Positions 24,026 through 31,472 of a stretch of DNA of 32,444 bases are shown one piece after another. Source of the DNA: CAZCBN01 sp964496975 (GTDB lineage Bacteria; Planctomycetota; Phycisphaerae; Phycisphaerales; UBA1924); assembly GCA_964496975.1 (NCBI GenBank), contig CAZCBN010000027.1, positions 1 through 32,444 on the forward strand, read 5' to 3'. The notes under the pieces are model-generated. The model had not been told where the DNA came from. It searched no databases and worked only from the letters and a program-made list of their open reading frames with translations. Every line of letters begins with the position of its first letter. The first letter of the stretch is position 1. A program made the position numbers and the translations under genes.

Positions 24026-24972
24026 CCCACACCGCCCTCGTCACCGAGTCCCTCGCCGCCGAGCCCCTCGCCTGGCTCAGCGAGCGTTGCCGCGTCGTGC
24101 GCCTCGCCCCGGCAGACCCCGCCTTCGCAGACGCCCTCGCCGCGGCCCACGCCCTCATCGTCCGCACTTACACCCGCGTGAACGACGCGCTGCTCGCCCG
24201 CGCCCCCTCCCTCCGCGTCGTCGCCCGCGCCGGCGTCGCCCTTGACAACATCGACCTCCCCGCCTGCCGAGCCCGCGGCGTGCAGGTCGTCCACGCCCCC
24301 GGGGCCAACACCTCGGCCGTCGTGGAATACGTCTTCGCCCTGCTGTTTGACGCCCTCCGCCCCCGCCTCTTCCTCGAGCGTCCCCTCCCCCTCGCCGACT
24401 GGGAAAAGCTCCGCGCCGACCTCATCGCCCCCCGGCAGCTCGACCGCCTCACCCTCGGCGTGTACGGCATGGGCCGCATCGGCTCCGCCGTCGCCCGCGT
24501 CGCCTCCGCCTTCAACGCCCGCGTCCTCTACCACGACCTGCGCGACATCCCCCCCGCGCAGCGCCACGGCGCCGAGCCCGTCTCCCGCGAAGACCTCCTC
24601 CGCCACGCCGACGCCCTCACGGTCCATGTCGACGATCGCCCCAGCAACCGCCACCTCCTCAGCACCGACGCCTTCGGCCGCATGAAGGGCGACGTCATCT
24701 TCCTGAACTGCGCCCGCGGCCTCGTGGTCGACCCGATCGCCTGCGCCGACTTTTTCATCAACCACCCCGCCGCCCAGGCCGTGCTCGACGTGCACGACCC
24801 CGAGCCCTTCGACGCCGCCTACCCCCTGCTCGACATCCCAAACGTCCACCTCGCCCCGCACATCGCCGCCGCCACCGCCCCCGCCAAGGACAACATGAGC
24901 TGGGTCGTGCGCGACGTCTGGCGCGTCCTCTGCGGCGACCCCCCCGAGTCCCCCGCCCCCGACGCCCCCTGA
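24022..24972 (+). CDS. D-isomer-specific 2-hydroxyacid dehydrogenase
   Basis: The 316-residue NAD-dependent oxidoreductase is related to 3-phosphoglycerate dehydrogenase. The Rossmann motif is GMGRIG at residues 149-154, with Asp172 at the end of the second strand pointing to NAD over NADP. The catalytic set is Arg232 (NCARG), Glu261 (HDPEP) and His280 (APHIAA). VARAGVALDNID matches the SerA-type substrate loop. It lacks the ACT domain of full-length SerA proteins, so it may be a catabolic or short-type enzyme. It is coupled to the DJ-1 gene by ATGA. A palindromic repeat element separates it from the convergent M16 gene. Confidence 0.9.
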   Translation: MTHTALVTESLAAEPLAWLSERCRVVRLAPADPAFADALAAAHALIVRTYTRVNDALLARAPSLRVVARAGVALDNIDLPACRARGVQVVHAPGANTSAVVEYVFALLFDALRPRLFLERPLPLADWEKLRADLIAPRQLDRLTLGVYGMGRIGSAVARVASAFNARVLYHDLRDIPPAQRHGAEPVSREDLLRHADALTVHVDDRPSNRHLLSTDAFGRMKGDVIFLNCARGLVVDPIACADFFINHPAAQAVLDVHDPEPFDAAYPLLDIPNVHLAPHIAAATAPAKDNMSWVVRDVWRVLCGDPPESPAPDAP

Positions 24973-24979
24973 ACGCCTC

Positions 24980-25200
24980 CGCGCGACGTTCCGCGGAAGG
25001 CGAACGCGACGCAGAAAGACGAACGCGGAGGCCGCGGAACAAGCACGGAACGCGGAGAACGCGGCGATCGCATCAGGTTCTCAAAGCATCAGGTTCTCAA
25101 GGCATCTTCCCCCGCACCCGCTCGCGCCCACGCAACCCCCGTTCTTCCCCGCGTCCTCCGCGTCCCCCCTCCGCTCCCTCCGCGTTCGCCTTCTGCCTAA
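24980..25200. repeat. Dispersed palindromic element, copy 2, at a convergent junction
   Basis: Terminal arms at 25011-25031 and 25177-25196 are near-perfect inverted repeats of about 20 bases (GCAGAAGGCGAACGCGGAGG type, with one inserted and one changed base). Between them are GGCCGCGGAACA, two 18-base tandem copies around GCATCAGGTTCTCAA (about 25070-25105) and TTCTTCCCCGCGTCCTCCG. The order of blocks matches the element at 21444-21620. It lies between the 2-hydroxyacid dehydrogenase gene and the M16-fusion gene. Confidence 0.78.
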
Positions 25201-25218
25201 GGGCCGCCGCGTTCGATC

Positions 25219-27192
25219 TCACCCCCGCGGCCCGATCACCGTCACAAACCGCCGCGCCGGGTCCAGCACCCGGTCAAAGAGCCCGCGCCACGCCGCGTCA
25301 TCCATCGTGCCGAGCCGTTCGCGGAACGCCGCCGCCTGCGCCGCGTCGCCCCCCGCGGCCCGTTCCACCATCGCCGCGTTCAGCGCCCCTTGCAGCGCAA
25401 CAAGCCCCGTCGCAAACCCCTCGTCCATCCCGCGCAGCCGCGCGATCTGCGCCCCCTGCGCCCGCATCGCCGCCGCGTCCGCGAGCCCCGTCGGCGGCAG
25501 CGTCGCTCCCGCCCGCAGCGCCGCGTACATCCCCGCCGGCACCGGCTCGCGACGCATCGCCTCCGCCCGCGCCACCAGCGACCGCTCACCCGTCGCCGTC
25601 TCCGCCCCCGCCCGCACCGGCGCCACCAGCACCACCGGCAACTCGCCCACGGGCCACGCCGTCCCCGACGCCAGCGCCAGGTGCAGCCCCTCCATCGCCT
25701 CCCCCTGCCGCACCGCCATCGCGAGCGCCACGCCCACCGTCGCCGCGAACCGTTCAAACGCGTCCTCCGGCGGCGCAAACGCCACCACCACCGCCCGCGC
25801 CGGCAGGTCCCACGTCATCTCCATCCGCCGCCCCGCAAGCCCCGCCCACGGCAGCGGCTCGGGGTTCCACGCGCCCGCCGCCGGCGCCCCGGCAAACGCC
25901 CGCCGCGCCACCGCTTCCGCCGCGGCCGCGTCCACGTCCCCCGCGATCACCAGCCGCAGCGTCCGCACGCCGTACGCCCGCTCGATGAAGGCCGAAACCT
26001 CCTCCGCCGGCGTCTCGCCCAGCGTGCCCACCATGGACACGTCCGCCGCCCCGTGCCGCCACGCCTGCGCGCACGCCATCAACGCAAACTTGTGCACCAT
26101 CGGCTCGGGCAGCCCCGCCACCTGCGTCGCCTCCGCCGCCGCCCGCGGCGCCTCGCGCGCCACATCCGCCGCCGTCACCCGCAGCGAGCGAAGCCGCTCC
26201 GCCTCGGCCCGCACAAGCCGCTCCACATCCGACGCCGGCGCGAGCAGGTCGTACGACGTGAACGCGCCCTGCGTCTCCGCGTTCGCCGAGCCGAGGCCCT
26301 GCAGCTCCGCCCAGCGTGCGCCCGCCTCCGCGGCCTCGTCCCCCTCGCCCACGGCCGCCGTCACGCGCATGTGCTCGGCCAGGTGCGCCATCTGCGCGCG
26401 CCCCGCCGGGTCGTGCAGATAGCCCACGTCGTACATCGCGATCACCCCCGCCCACCCCAGCCCCGGCACCGGCAGCACCCGCACGCGCAGGTCTTCCGCC
26501 GCATCACCCGCCCCCGCGGGCGCCAGCACCACCGACACGCCGCCCGCGGCCATCGCGCCACGCGCCGTGCCCGTCTCGGCGCCGCTCGCCGCGCCCGCCG
26601 CGGGCCCGGGCGTCACCTCGGCGTTCGGCGCGGAAGCCGGCCGAACCGCCGCCCGCACCGCCAGCGCCGTCGGCCCCGCGAACAGCACAAACGCGAGCCC
26701 GGCGCACACCACCGTCATCAGCCCGCCCGCGCCGCCCAGCGGCCGACGCGCCGCCGCCTCGCCCCGCAGCAGCGCCGCCTCCACCCGCCGCCTCTCGGCT
26801 CGCCGATACACCGACAGCAGCACCGGCACCAGCCCGCCCGACAGGCTCGCCGCGATCGCCCCCGTCAGCAGGAACGGGTACCACACGTGGTACGGCTGCC
26901 CGCCCAGCAACGCCGCGACGCCCGCCCCCGCAAGCACCACGCCGAACACCCCCGCCCCCGCGTACAGCCCCACCACCAGCGGCTTGCCCACCCCGCGCCC
27001 CGCCAAGGGCCCGCCCACGCCGCCCCCCACGCCGCCGAGCCCCACGCCCACGAGCGTCCCCAGCACGCCCGAAAGCCACCCCGACGCCGCGGCGTCAAAC
27101 CAGGGCGCCACCCCCGCCGCGCTCGCAGCATCCGCCGCCCCCGCGGCCTGCCCGATCGTCGCCGCCAGCGTCGCCATCAGCACACCGATCAC
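25219..27192 (-). CDS. Multi-helix membrane protein fused to an M16-type zinc-peptidase domain
   Basis: This 657-residue two-part protein has about four hydrophobic segments in its first 180 residues: a Gly-rich one at 40-66, VVGLYAGAGVFGVVLAGAG, FLLTGAIAASLSGGLVPVLL, and TVVCAGLAFVLFAG. A basic loop (YRRAERRRVEAALLRGEAAA) sits before the last one. From about residue 230 an M16 (pitrilysin/processing-peptidase) domain follows, with the inverted zinc motif HLAEH at 270-274 in the expected G..QMAHLAEHM setting. A candidate third ligand, Glu347, lies about 73 residues later. The rest follows the M16 half-domain pattern (LRLVIAGDVDAAAAEAVARRAF, a later beta-strand pair). Only one copy of the metal motif is present. 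GGAGG at 27199-27203 lies six bases before GTG 27192 and fixes the start, which overlaps the DUF2089 stop. Confidence 0.8.
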   Translation of the reverse strand: MIGVLMATLAATIGQAAGAADAASAAGVAPWFDAAASGWLSGVLGTLVGVGLGGVGGGVGGPLAGRGVGKPLVVGLYAGAGVFGVVLAGAGVAALLGGQPYHVWYPFLLTGAIAASLSGGLVPVLLSVYRRAERRRVEAALLRGEAAARRPLGGAGGLMTVVCAGLAFVLFAGPTALAVRAAVRPASAPNAEVTPGPAAGAASGAETGTARGAMAAGGVSVVLAPAGAGDAAEDLRVRVLPVPGLGWAGVIAMYDVGYLHDPAGRAQMAHLAEHMRVTAAVGEGDEAAEAGARWAELQGLGSANAETQGAFTSYDLLAPASDVERLVRAEAERLRSLRVTAADVAREAPRAAAEATQVAGLPEPMVHKFALMACAQAWRHGAADVSMVGTLGETPAEEVSAFIERAYGVRTLRLVIAGDVDAAAAEAVARRAFAGAPAAGAWNPEPLPWAGLAGRRMEMTWDLPARAVVVAFAPPEDAFERFAATVGVALAMAVRQGEAMEGLHLALASGTAWPVGELPVVLVAPVRAGAETATGERSLVARAEAMRREPVPAGMYAALRAGATLPPTGLADAAAMRAQGAQIARLRGMDEGFATGLVALQGALNAAMVERAAGGDAAQAAAFRERLGTMDDAAWRGLFDRVLDPARRFVTVIGPRG

Positions 27193-27590
27193 AGGCCACC
27201 TCCTTCGCCGCGTTCTTCACTGCGTTGTTTGTCGCGTTCTCGGTCGCGTTGCCCAGCCTCGCGCACCCGGTCCAGCACCATCCGCGCCGTGGACGCCGAC
27301 ATCTCCCCCCGCTCCACGAGCGAGGCCAAAAACTCCGCCACCGGGTCCCGCGGCCGCCCCGCCACCGCCGCCCGCAGCCGCTCGATCAGCGCGTCGAGCC
27401 GCCCGCGGATGGTCGGGTAGCTCACGCCGTACACCCGGGCCAGGTCTTTCAGCGACCCGCTGTGCAGCACGAGCTCGGTGACCAGGTTCAGGTCGTCGTC
27501 GTCCAGGTGCAGCAGCGGATGCTGCCGACCCTCGCGTCCGGAAACCCCCGGCACCCCGGTGGTCCCCGAGTTCAATGATTCAAAAGTCAT
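27189..27590 (-). CDS. DUF2089-type helix-turn-helix regulator
   Basis: This 133-residue protein has a short disordered start and an HTH-like core at about residues 27-75: DLNLVTELVLHSGSLKDLAR, then VYGVSYPTIRGRLDALIERL. This is the typical DUF2089 pattern of sequential recognition of a subunit followed by YPT(I/V)R. The zinc-ribbon N-terminus found in some DUF2089 members is missing. The C-terminal 60 residues are charged and end in a basic/Glu-rich helix. It is probably a DNA-binding repressor. Its stop overlaps the GTG of the M16-fusion gene (27189-27192), and it has the clearest promoter in the window, with a repeated 10-base sequence around its -35. Autoregulation through those repeats is inferred. 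Confidence 0.85.
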   Translation of the reverse strand: MTFESLNSGTTGVPGVSGREGRQHPLLHLDDDDLNLVTELVLHSGSLKDLARVYGVSYPTIRGRLDALIERLRAAVAGRPRDPVAEFLASLVERGEMSASTARMVLDRVREAGQRDRERDKQRSEERGEGGGL

Positions 27591-27597
27591 GCTTCAC

Positions 27598-27626
27598 AAA
27601 ATAAAACCATCGACAACAAAAAGCAA
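27598..27626 (-). promoter_or_regulatory. Promoter of the DUF2089 operon
   Basis: On the minus strand TTGCTT (27621-27626), a 17-base spacer and TATTTT (27598-27603) are followed by seven bases and ATG at 27590. The sequence is AT-rich against a very GC-rich background. The short distance to the start codon implies a leaderless or nearly leaderless mRNA. Confidence 0.6.
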
Positions 27627-27644
27627 GTCCTCATCAACAAAAAG
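27614..27644 (-). promoter_or_regulatory. Two 10-base direct repeats, 21 bases apart, around the -35
   Basis: CAACAAAAAG (plus-strand reading) occurs exactly at 27614-27623 and 27635-27644. The 21-base spacing is two turns of B-DNA, so both sites face the same side. One copy touches the -35 hexamer and the other lies upstream of it. This is what an operator for a dimeric HTH protein such as the adjacent DUF2089 regulator would look like; binding is inferred. Confidence 0.45.
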
Positions 27645-27742
27645 AAAAATCCCGCCGCGCCACCGCCCACCCGTCCGATAGACATGGCAGTCTGGGCAAG
27701 CCAAAGGCCCCCGTTCGGGTTCGCGCGGCGTCCGCACCCGGA

Positions 27743-27748
27743 TAGAGT
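27743..27748 (+). promoter_or_regulatory. -10-like TAGAGT before pdxJ
   Basis: TAGAGT fits TANNNT and is followed by exactly six bases and ATG 27755. A weak TTCGCG (27720-27725) lies 17 bases upstream. No Shine-Dalgarno site is seen, so a leaderless pdxJ mRNA is likely. Confidence 0.5.
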
Positions 27749-27754
27749 CGCCCG

Positions 27755-28573
27755 ATGCTTCAGCTCGGCGTCAACATCGACCACGTCGCCACCGTGCGGC
27801 AGGCCCGCTACCGGCAGGGCGCGCCCGGGGGCCTGGTCGCCATCGCCGCCGACGCCGAGCCAGACCCCGTCCGCGCCGCCCACGAGGCCGAGCTGGGCGG
27901 GGCCGACGGCATCACCGTGCACCTGCGCGAGGACCGCCGCCACATCGTCGACCGCGACGTCGACCTGCTGCGCGCGCTCGTCCGCGTGAAGCTCAACCTG
28001 GAGATGGCCGCGACGGACGACATGGTGAAGATCGCGCAGCGTCTGCGCCCCCACACCGCCATGCTCGTGCCCGAGGGCCGCGAAGAGGTGACGACCGAGG
28101 GCGGGCTCGACGTCGCCGGCCGCGCCGCCCCGCTGCGCGACGCCGTCGCGGCGCTGCGCGAGGCGGGGCTCATCGTCTCCGCGTTCATCGACGCCGACGC
28201 GGCGCAGGTCGAGGCGGCCGCCGACTGCGGCTTTGATGTCTGCGAGGTCCACACGGGCCCGTACGCGGCCGTCTTTGCGCGCACGGGCGGCGACCCCCGC
28301 CAGCCCGAGCTCGTCGCCGAGATCGACCGCGTCGCGGCCGCGGGGCGGGAGATCCGCGCCGCGGGCATGCGCTTCAACGCGGGCCACGCCCTGAACTATC
28401 ACAACGTCGACCACATCGCCGCCCTGCCCGGCGTCGAGGAGCTGCACATCGGCCACGCCATCGTGAGCCGCGCGGTCTTCGTCGGCCTGCGGCAGGCGGT
28501 GAGCGACATGAAGGCGCTGATGGACCGCGCGTCGGCCTGGGGCCACCGGCGCGCGCACGGCCGGGGCGAATAG
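27755..28573 (+). CDS. pdxJ: Pyridoxine 5'-phosphate synthase
   Basis: PdxJ condenses 1-deoxy-D-xylulose 5-phosphate with 3-amino-2-oxopropyl phosphate in DXP-dependent vitamin B6 synthesis. The 272-residue TIM-barrel protein shows GVNIDHVATVRQAR at the start, GADGITVHLREDRRHI, KLNLEMA, LVPEGREEVTTEGGLDV, EVHTGPYA, FNAGHALNYHNV, and ELHIGHAIVSRAV at the end. These include the expected active-site His and Glu positions (NIDHVA, GITVHLRED). Length is slightly above the usual 240 because of a basic tail. The partner gene pdxA is not in the window. It diverges from the DUF2089 gene across 164 bases and is followed by folC 171 bases later. Confidence 0.95.
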   Translation: MLQLGVNIDHVATVRQARYRQGAPGGLVAIAADAEPDPVRAAHEAELGGADGITVHLREDRRHIVDRDVDLLRALVRVKLNLEMAATDDMVKIAQRLRPHTAMLVPEGREEVTTEGGLDVAGRAAPLRDAVAALREAGLIVSAFIDADAAQVEAAADCGFDVCEVHTGPYAAVFARTGGDPRQPELVAEIDRVAAAGREIRAAGMRFNAGHALNYHNVDHIAALPGVEELHIGHAIVSRAVFVGLRQAVSDMKALMDRASAWGHRRAHGRGE

Positions 28574-28744
28574 CCCCCGGCGGCGTGGCGACCAGAACGG
28601 GGCGGCGGCCGGGGCGCGAACGCCCGGTCCGGGCCGCCCGTACGCATGAGGGCGGGCTCCCGCCGCCGGTCTGGGCATCCGGCGGGGGGCTCGGTTGGGC
28701 TCGGGATGGGGCAGGCGGCAGGCCTGGGGCAAAGGGGTTCGGCG

Positions 28745-30328
28745 ATGTCGGGAAGAAGCGGCACACGGCGGGGCGCCAAATCGGCTGCGGTGCGCGCGGA
28801 GGCACCCAAAGACGGCCATGCCAAAGACGGCCACGCCAAGGACGGTCCGTCCACCCACTCGCCCGACCGGGCCTCCGACCGGGCCTCGGGCCTCATCGAG
28901 GCCCCCGCCCAGCGGCGCCGCGTCCGCCCCTTCGCCACCGACGAGGCCGCCCGCGCCTGGCTTGAGGGCCTGACCAACTTCGAGCGCGTCCGCCCCTCGC
29001 GGATGGACCCCGAGTCGTTCCGGCTTGACCGCATGCGGGCCCTGCTCGCCGAGCTGGGCGACCCGCACGCCGCCGTCCGCTGGGCCCACGTCGCCGGCAG
29101 CAAGGGCAAGGGCAGCACGTGCGAGATGCTCGCGAGCTGCCTGCGCGCCTGCGGGTACACCGTGGGCCTGACGACAAGCCCCCACCTGGTCGATGTGCGC
29201 GAGCGCGTCCGCATCAACGGCGAGATGATCTCAACGCAGGACATGACGCGCCTGCTCGCCCGCTGCCGCCACGCCGCCGACGCCGTCGCCCCGCGGCACG
29301 GCGAGGCGACCTACTTCGAGGTCGTCACGCTGCTGGCGATGGTGCACTTCGCGGAGCAGGCGGTGGACATCGCCGTGGCCGAGGTGGGCATGGGGGGCCG
29401 GCTCGACTCGACCAACGTGATCACGCCCGAGGTGTGCGGGCTCACGGCGATCCAGCTCGAGCACACCGCGATCCTGGGCGACACGCTGGAAAAGATCGCC
29501 GCCGAGAAGGCCGGCATCATGAAGTCCGGCGTCCCCTGCGTGAGCGTGAAGCAGGACAAGGGCGTGCTGGAGGTCTTCCGCCAGACGGCCGAGCGCGTCG
29601 GGTGCGACCTCTCCGTGCTGGGCAAGGAGATCGAGTTCACCACGCGCTTCGAGAGCAGCCACGACCTGGGCCCCCACACCCGCGTCTGCGTGCAGGCCAA
29701 GGGCGGCGGCGGCTACGAGCACCTGCCCGTCCCCCTCCCGGGCGAGCACCAGGCCGCCAACTGCGGCCTCGCCCTCGCGATGCTCGAGAAGCTCCGCCAG
29801 CGCGGCTTCAAGGCCCCCGAGCGCGACGTCGCCACGGGCCTCGCCGCCACGCCCCGGCACGGCCGGGTGGAAACCGTGCTGGACCGCCCGCGCATCGTGA
29901 TCGACGGCGCCCACACGGGCGAGAGCGTGGGCGCGCTCGTCAAGGCCATCGGCTCCAGCATCCGCTACGACAGCATGGTCATGATCTTCGGCTGCGCCGG
30001 CGACAAGAACATCGACAAGATGCTCGAAGAAGTCGGCCGCGGCGCCGACAAGGTGATCTTTACCAAGGCGAGCCACAACGCCCGCGCCGCCGACCCCAAG
30101 ATGCTGGCCCAGCGCTTCGAGGACCTGACGGGCAAGATGTCGCAGGTCGAGCCCACGGTGCGCGACGCGATCAACGTCGCCGCGCGGGCCGTCGCCCGCG
30201 ACGACCTGATCTGCATCACCGGCTCGTTCTACCTCGCGGGCGAGGCGAAGGCGTTGCTGCTGGCACGCCACGCCGCGGCGGGCTCTGCGGCCTCGCCCGC
30301 GGCCCAGGCCGAGACGGCGCGACGCTGA
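28745..30328 (+). CDS. folC: Folylpolyglutamate/dihydrofolate synthase
   Basis: FolC ligates glutamate to dihydropteroate or folates using ATP and belongs to the Mur-ligase superfamily. The 527-residue protein has the P-loop GSKGKGS at residues 118-124, TSPHLVDVRERVRINGE, the metal-binding EVGMGGRLDSTNVI, LEHTAILGDTLEKIAAEKAG, and VIDGAHTGES in the C-terminal domain (the family usually has DGAHNP). The first 60 residues are an extension with repeated KDGHA pentapeptides, not seen in typical FolC. Met at 28745 is preferred because AGGGG lies about 8 bases upstream; ATG codons at 28646 and 28706 are in frame, but their N-termini are Arg/Gly-rich. A palindrome follows the stop before convergent truA. 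Confidence 0.9.
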   Translation: MSGRSGTRRGAKSAAVRAEAPKDGHAKDGHAKDGPSTHSPDRASDRASGLIEAPAQRRRVRPFATDEAARAWLEGLTNFERVRPSRMDPESFRLDRMRALLAELGDPHAAVRWAHVAGSKGKGSTCEMLASCLRACGYTVGLTTSPHLVDVRERVRINGEMISTQDMTRLLARCRHAADAVAPRHGEATYFEVVTLLAMVHFAEQAVDIAVAEVGMGGRLDSTNVITPEVCGLTAIQLEHTAILGDTLEKIAAEKAGIMKSGVPCVSVKQDKGVLEVFRQTAERVGCDLSVLGKEIEFTTRFESSHDLGPHTRVCVQAKGGGGYEHLPVPLPGEHQAANCGLALAMLEKLRQRGFKAPERDVATGLAATPRHGRVETVLDRPRIVIDGAHTGESVGALVKAIGSSIRYDSMVMIFGCAGDKNIDKMLEEVGRGADKVIFTKASHNARAADPKMLAQRFEDLTGKMSQVEPTVRDAINVAARAVARDDLICITGSFYLAGEAKALLLARHAAAGSAASPAAQAETARR

Positions 30329-30346
30329 GCGGTTCCCCTCGCCGCG

Positions 30347-30366
30347 CGCGGGCCCGCGGGCCCGCG
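30347..30366. terminator. Perfect 20-base GC palindrome between convergent folC and truA
   Basis: CGCGGGCCCGCGGGCCCGCG reads the same on both strands and lies in the 44-base gap between the two stops. It could form a strong hairpin for transcripts from either side, but there is no U-tract. It may be a bidirectional attenuating structure or a Rho-assisted stop. The structure is certain, the function is not. Confidence 0.45.
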
Positions 30367-30372
30367 GCCCCG

Positions 30373-31413
30373 TCACCCCCCCGCGTGCTCGATCCACTCC
30401 AGCCGCAGCCCCTCCGGCGGCAGCGTCGGGCCCGCCAGCGTTCGGTCGGCCGACGCCAGCGCCCGCGCCACGTCGGCCTCGCTCATCCGCCCGCGGCCCA
30501 CCTCCACGAGCGTGCCCGCGATGATGCGCACCATGTTGTAAAGAAAGCCGCCCCCCTCCACCGTGATGCGCACCCGCCGCGCCCCGCACGCCAGCGCCGC
30601 GGGCGAGGCCGCGGTGACGTCCTCCACCTCGCAGCGGTGCACGGTGCGCACCGTCGTCTCGCGGCCGTGGTCGATGCGGCAGAAGCCCGCGAAGTCGTGC
30701 GTGCCCACGAGCGCCGCCGCGGCCCGGGCCATCGCCGCGGGGTCGAGCGCGTGCCAGGTCCAGTAGACGTGCCGGCGGTCCCAGAGCGGGCGGGTCTGCC
30801 CGCTGTGGATGGTGTAGGTGTACGCCTTGCGCACCGCGTCGCCGATGGGGTCGAACGCGAGCGGCACGGCCCGGGCCCGCAGAATGAGCACGTCGTCGGG
30901 CAGCCGGCCGTTGAGCGCGCGCACGAGGGCGTCGCCCCCGCGCGCGAGGGGCCACCCCACGCCGCGCGCGGGGTCGGGCCGCGTGGTGAAGGCCGCCACC
31001 TGCCCGCCGGGCCGCCCGTCGGGGAAGGTGCCGCCGGCGTGCACGCCCGTGTCGGTGCGGCTTGCGCCCATCAGCGTCAGGCCCGGCTCGCGCAGCACCT
31101 CGCGCACGGCCCGCGTCAGCGTGTGCTGCACCGTGCGCAGCACGACGGCCCGCGGCGCGGCGTCGTTCGCGGTCGCGGCGCTGGGCGAAGGCCCCTCGCC
31201 CTGCGGCGGCGCCGCCGGGCCCAGCTCCCATCGCGAGGCGGCGCTCACGACCGACTCGGGCGACACGCCCGGGGCGAGCGGGATCTCCTGGTGCTGCCAG
31301 CCGTGGAAGTCGGTGCCGTCGTAGGCGAGCGTGAGCTGGTACCGCACCGGCGCAGCGGCGGCGTCGGCAGGAGACGAAGAGGAGAAAGGGTGGTCCACGG
31401 GCGGCGTCGTCAC
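30373..31413 (-). CDS. truA: tRNA pseudouridine(38-40) synthase TruA
   Basis: TruA isomerises U38, U39 and U40 in the anticodon stem of tRNAs. The 346-residue protein has the start strand YQLTLAYDGTDFHGWQ and the catalytic Asp121 in ASRTDTGVHAGG. It also has YTYTIHSG, ALVGTHDFAGFCR and VEGGGFLYNMVRIIAGTLVEVG. It is longer than the usual 250-270 residues. A 23-residue leader precedes the first strand and an Ala/Pro-rich insert of about 40 residues (about 45-90) follows HGWQHQ. GTG at 31413 is the only reasonable start; a TACCCT hexamer ends five bases before it. The family assignment is certain. Confidence 0.93.
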   Translation of the reverse strand: MTTPPVDHPFSSSSPADAAAAPVRYQLTLAYDGTDFHGWQHQEIPLAPGVSPESVVSAASRWELGPAAPPQGEGPSPSAATANDAAPRAVVLRTVQHTLTRAVREVLREPGLTLMGASRTDTGVHAGGTFPDGRPGGQVAAFTTRPDPARGVGWPLARGGDALVRALNGRLPDDVLILRARAVPLAFDPIGDAVRKAYTYTIHSGQTRPLWDRRHVYWTWHALDPAAMARAAAALVGTHDFAGFCRIDHGRETTVRTVHRCEVEDVTAASPAALACGARRVRITVEGGGFLYNMVRIIAGTLVEVGRGRMSEADVARALASADRTLAGPTLPPEGLRLEWIEHAGG

Positions 31414-31418
31414 GCGGC

Positions 31419-31424
31419 AGGGTA
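31419..31424 (-). promoter_or_regulatory. -10-like TACCCT before the truA GTG start
   Basis: On the minus strand TACCCT fits TANNNT and is followed by five bases and GTG at 31413. There is no Shine-Dalgarno site and no recognisable -35 in the surrounding GC-rich sequence. Confidence 0.4.
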
Positions 31425-31472
31425 TTGGCTGACCCCCGCGCCCGGCCGGGCCCGGGCCCGCCGCCCGCGCAG

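Noticed and set aside
20664..24245. A 1193-codon plus-strand frame across the M32 gene and the PLP decarboxylase
   Set aside because: It is Arg/Pro-rich, runs through two genes on opposite strands and contains no recognisable domain.
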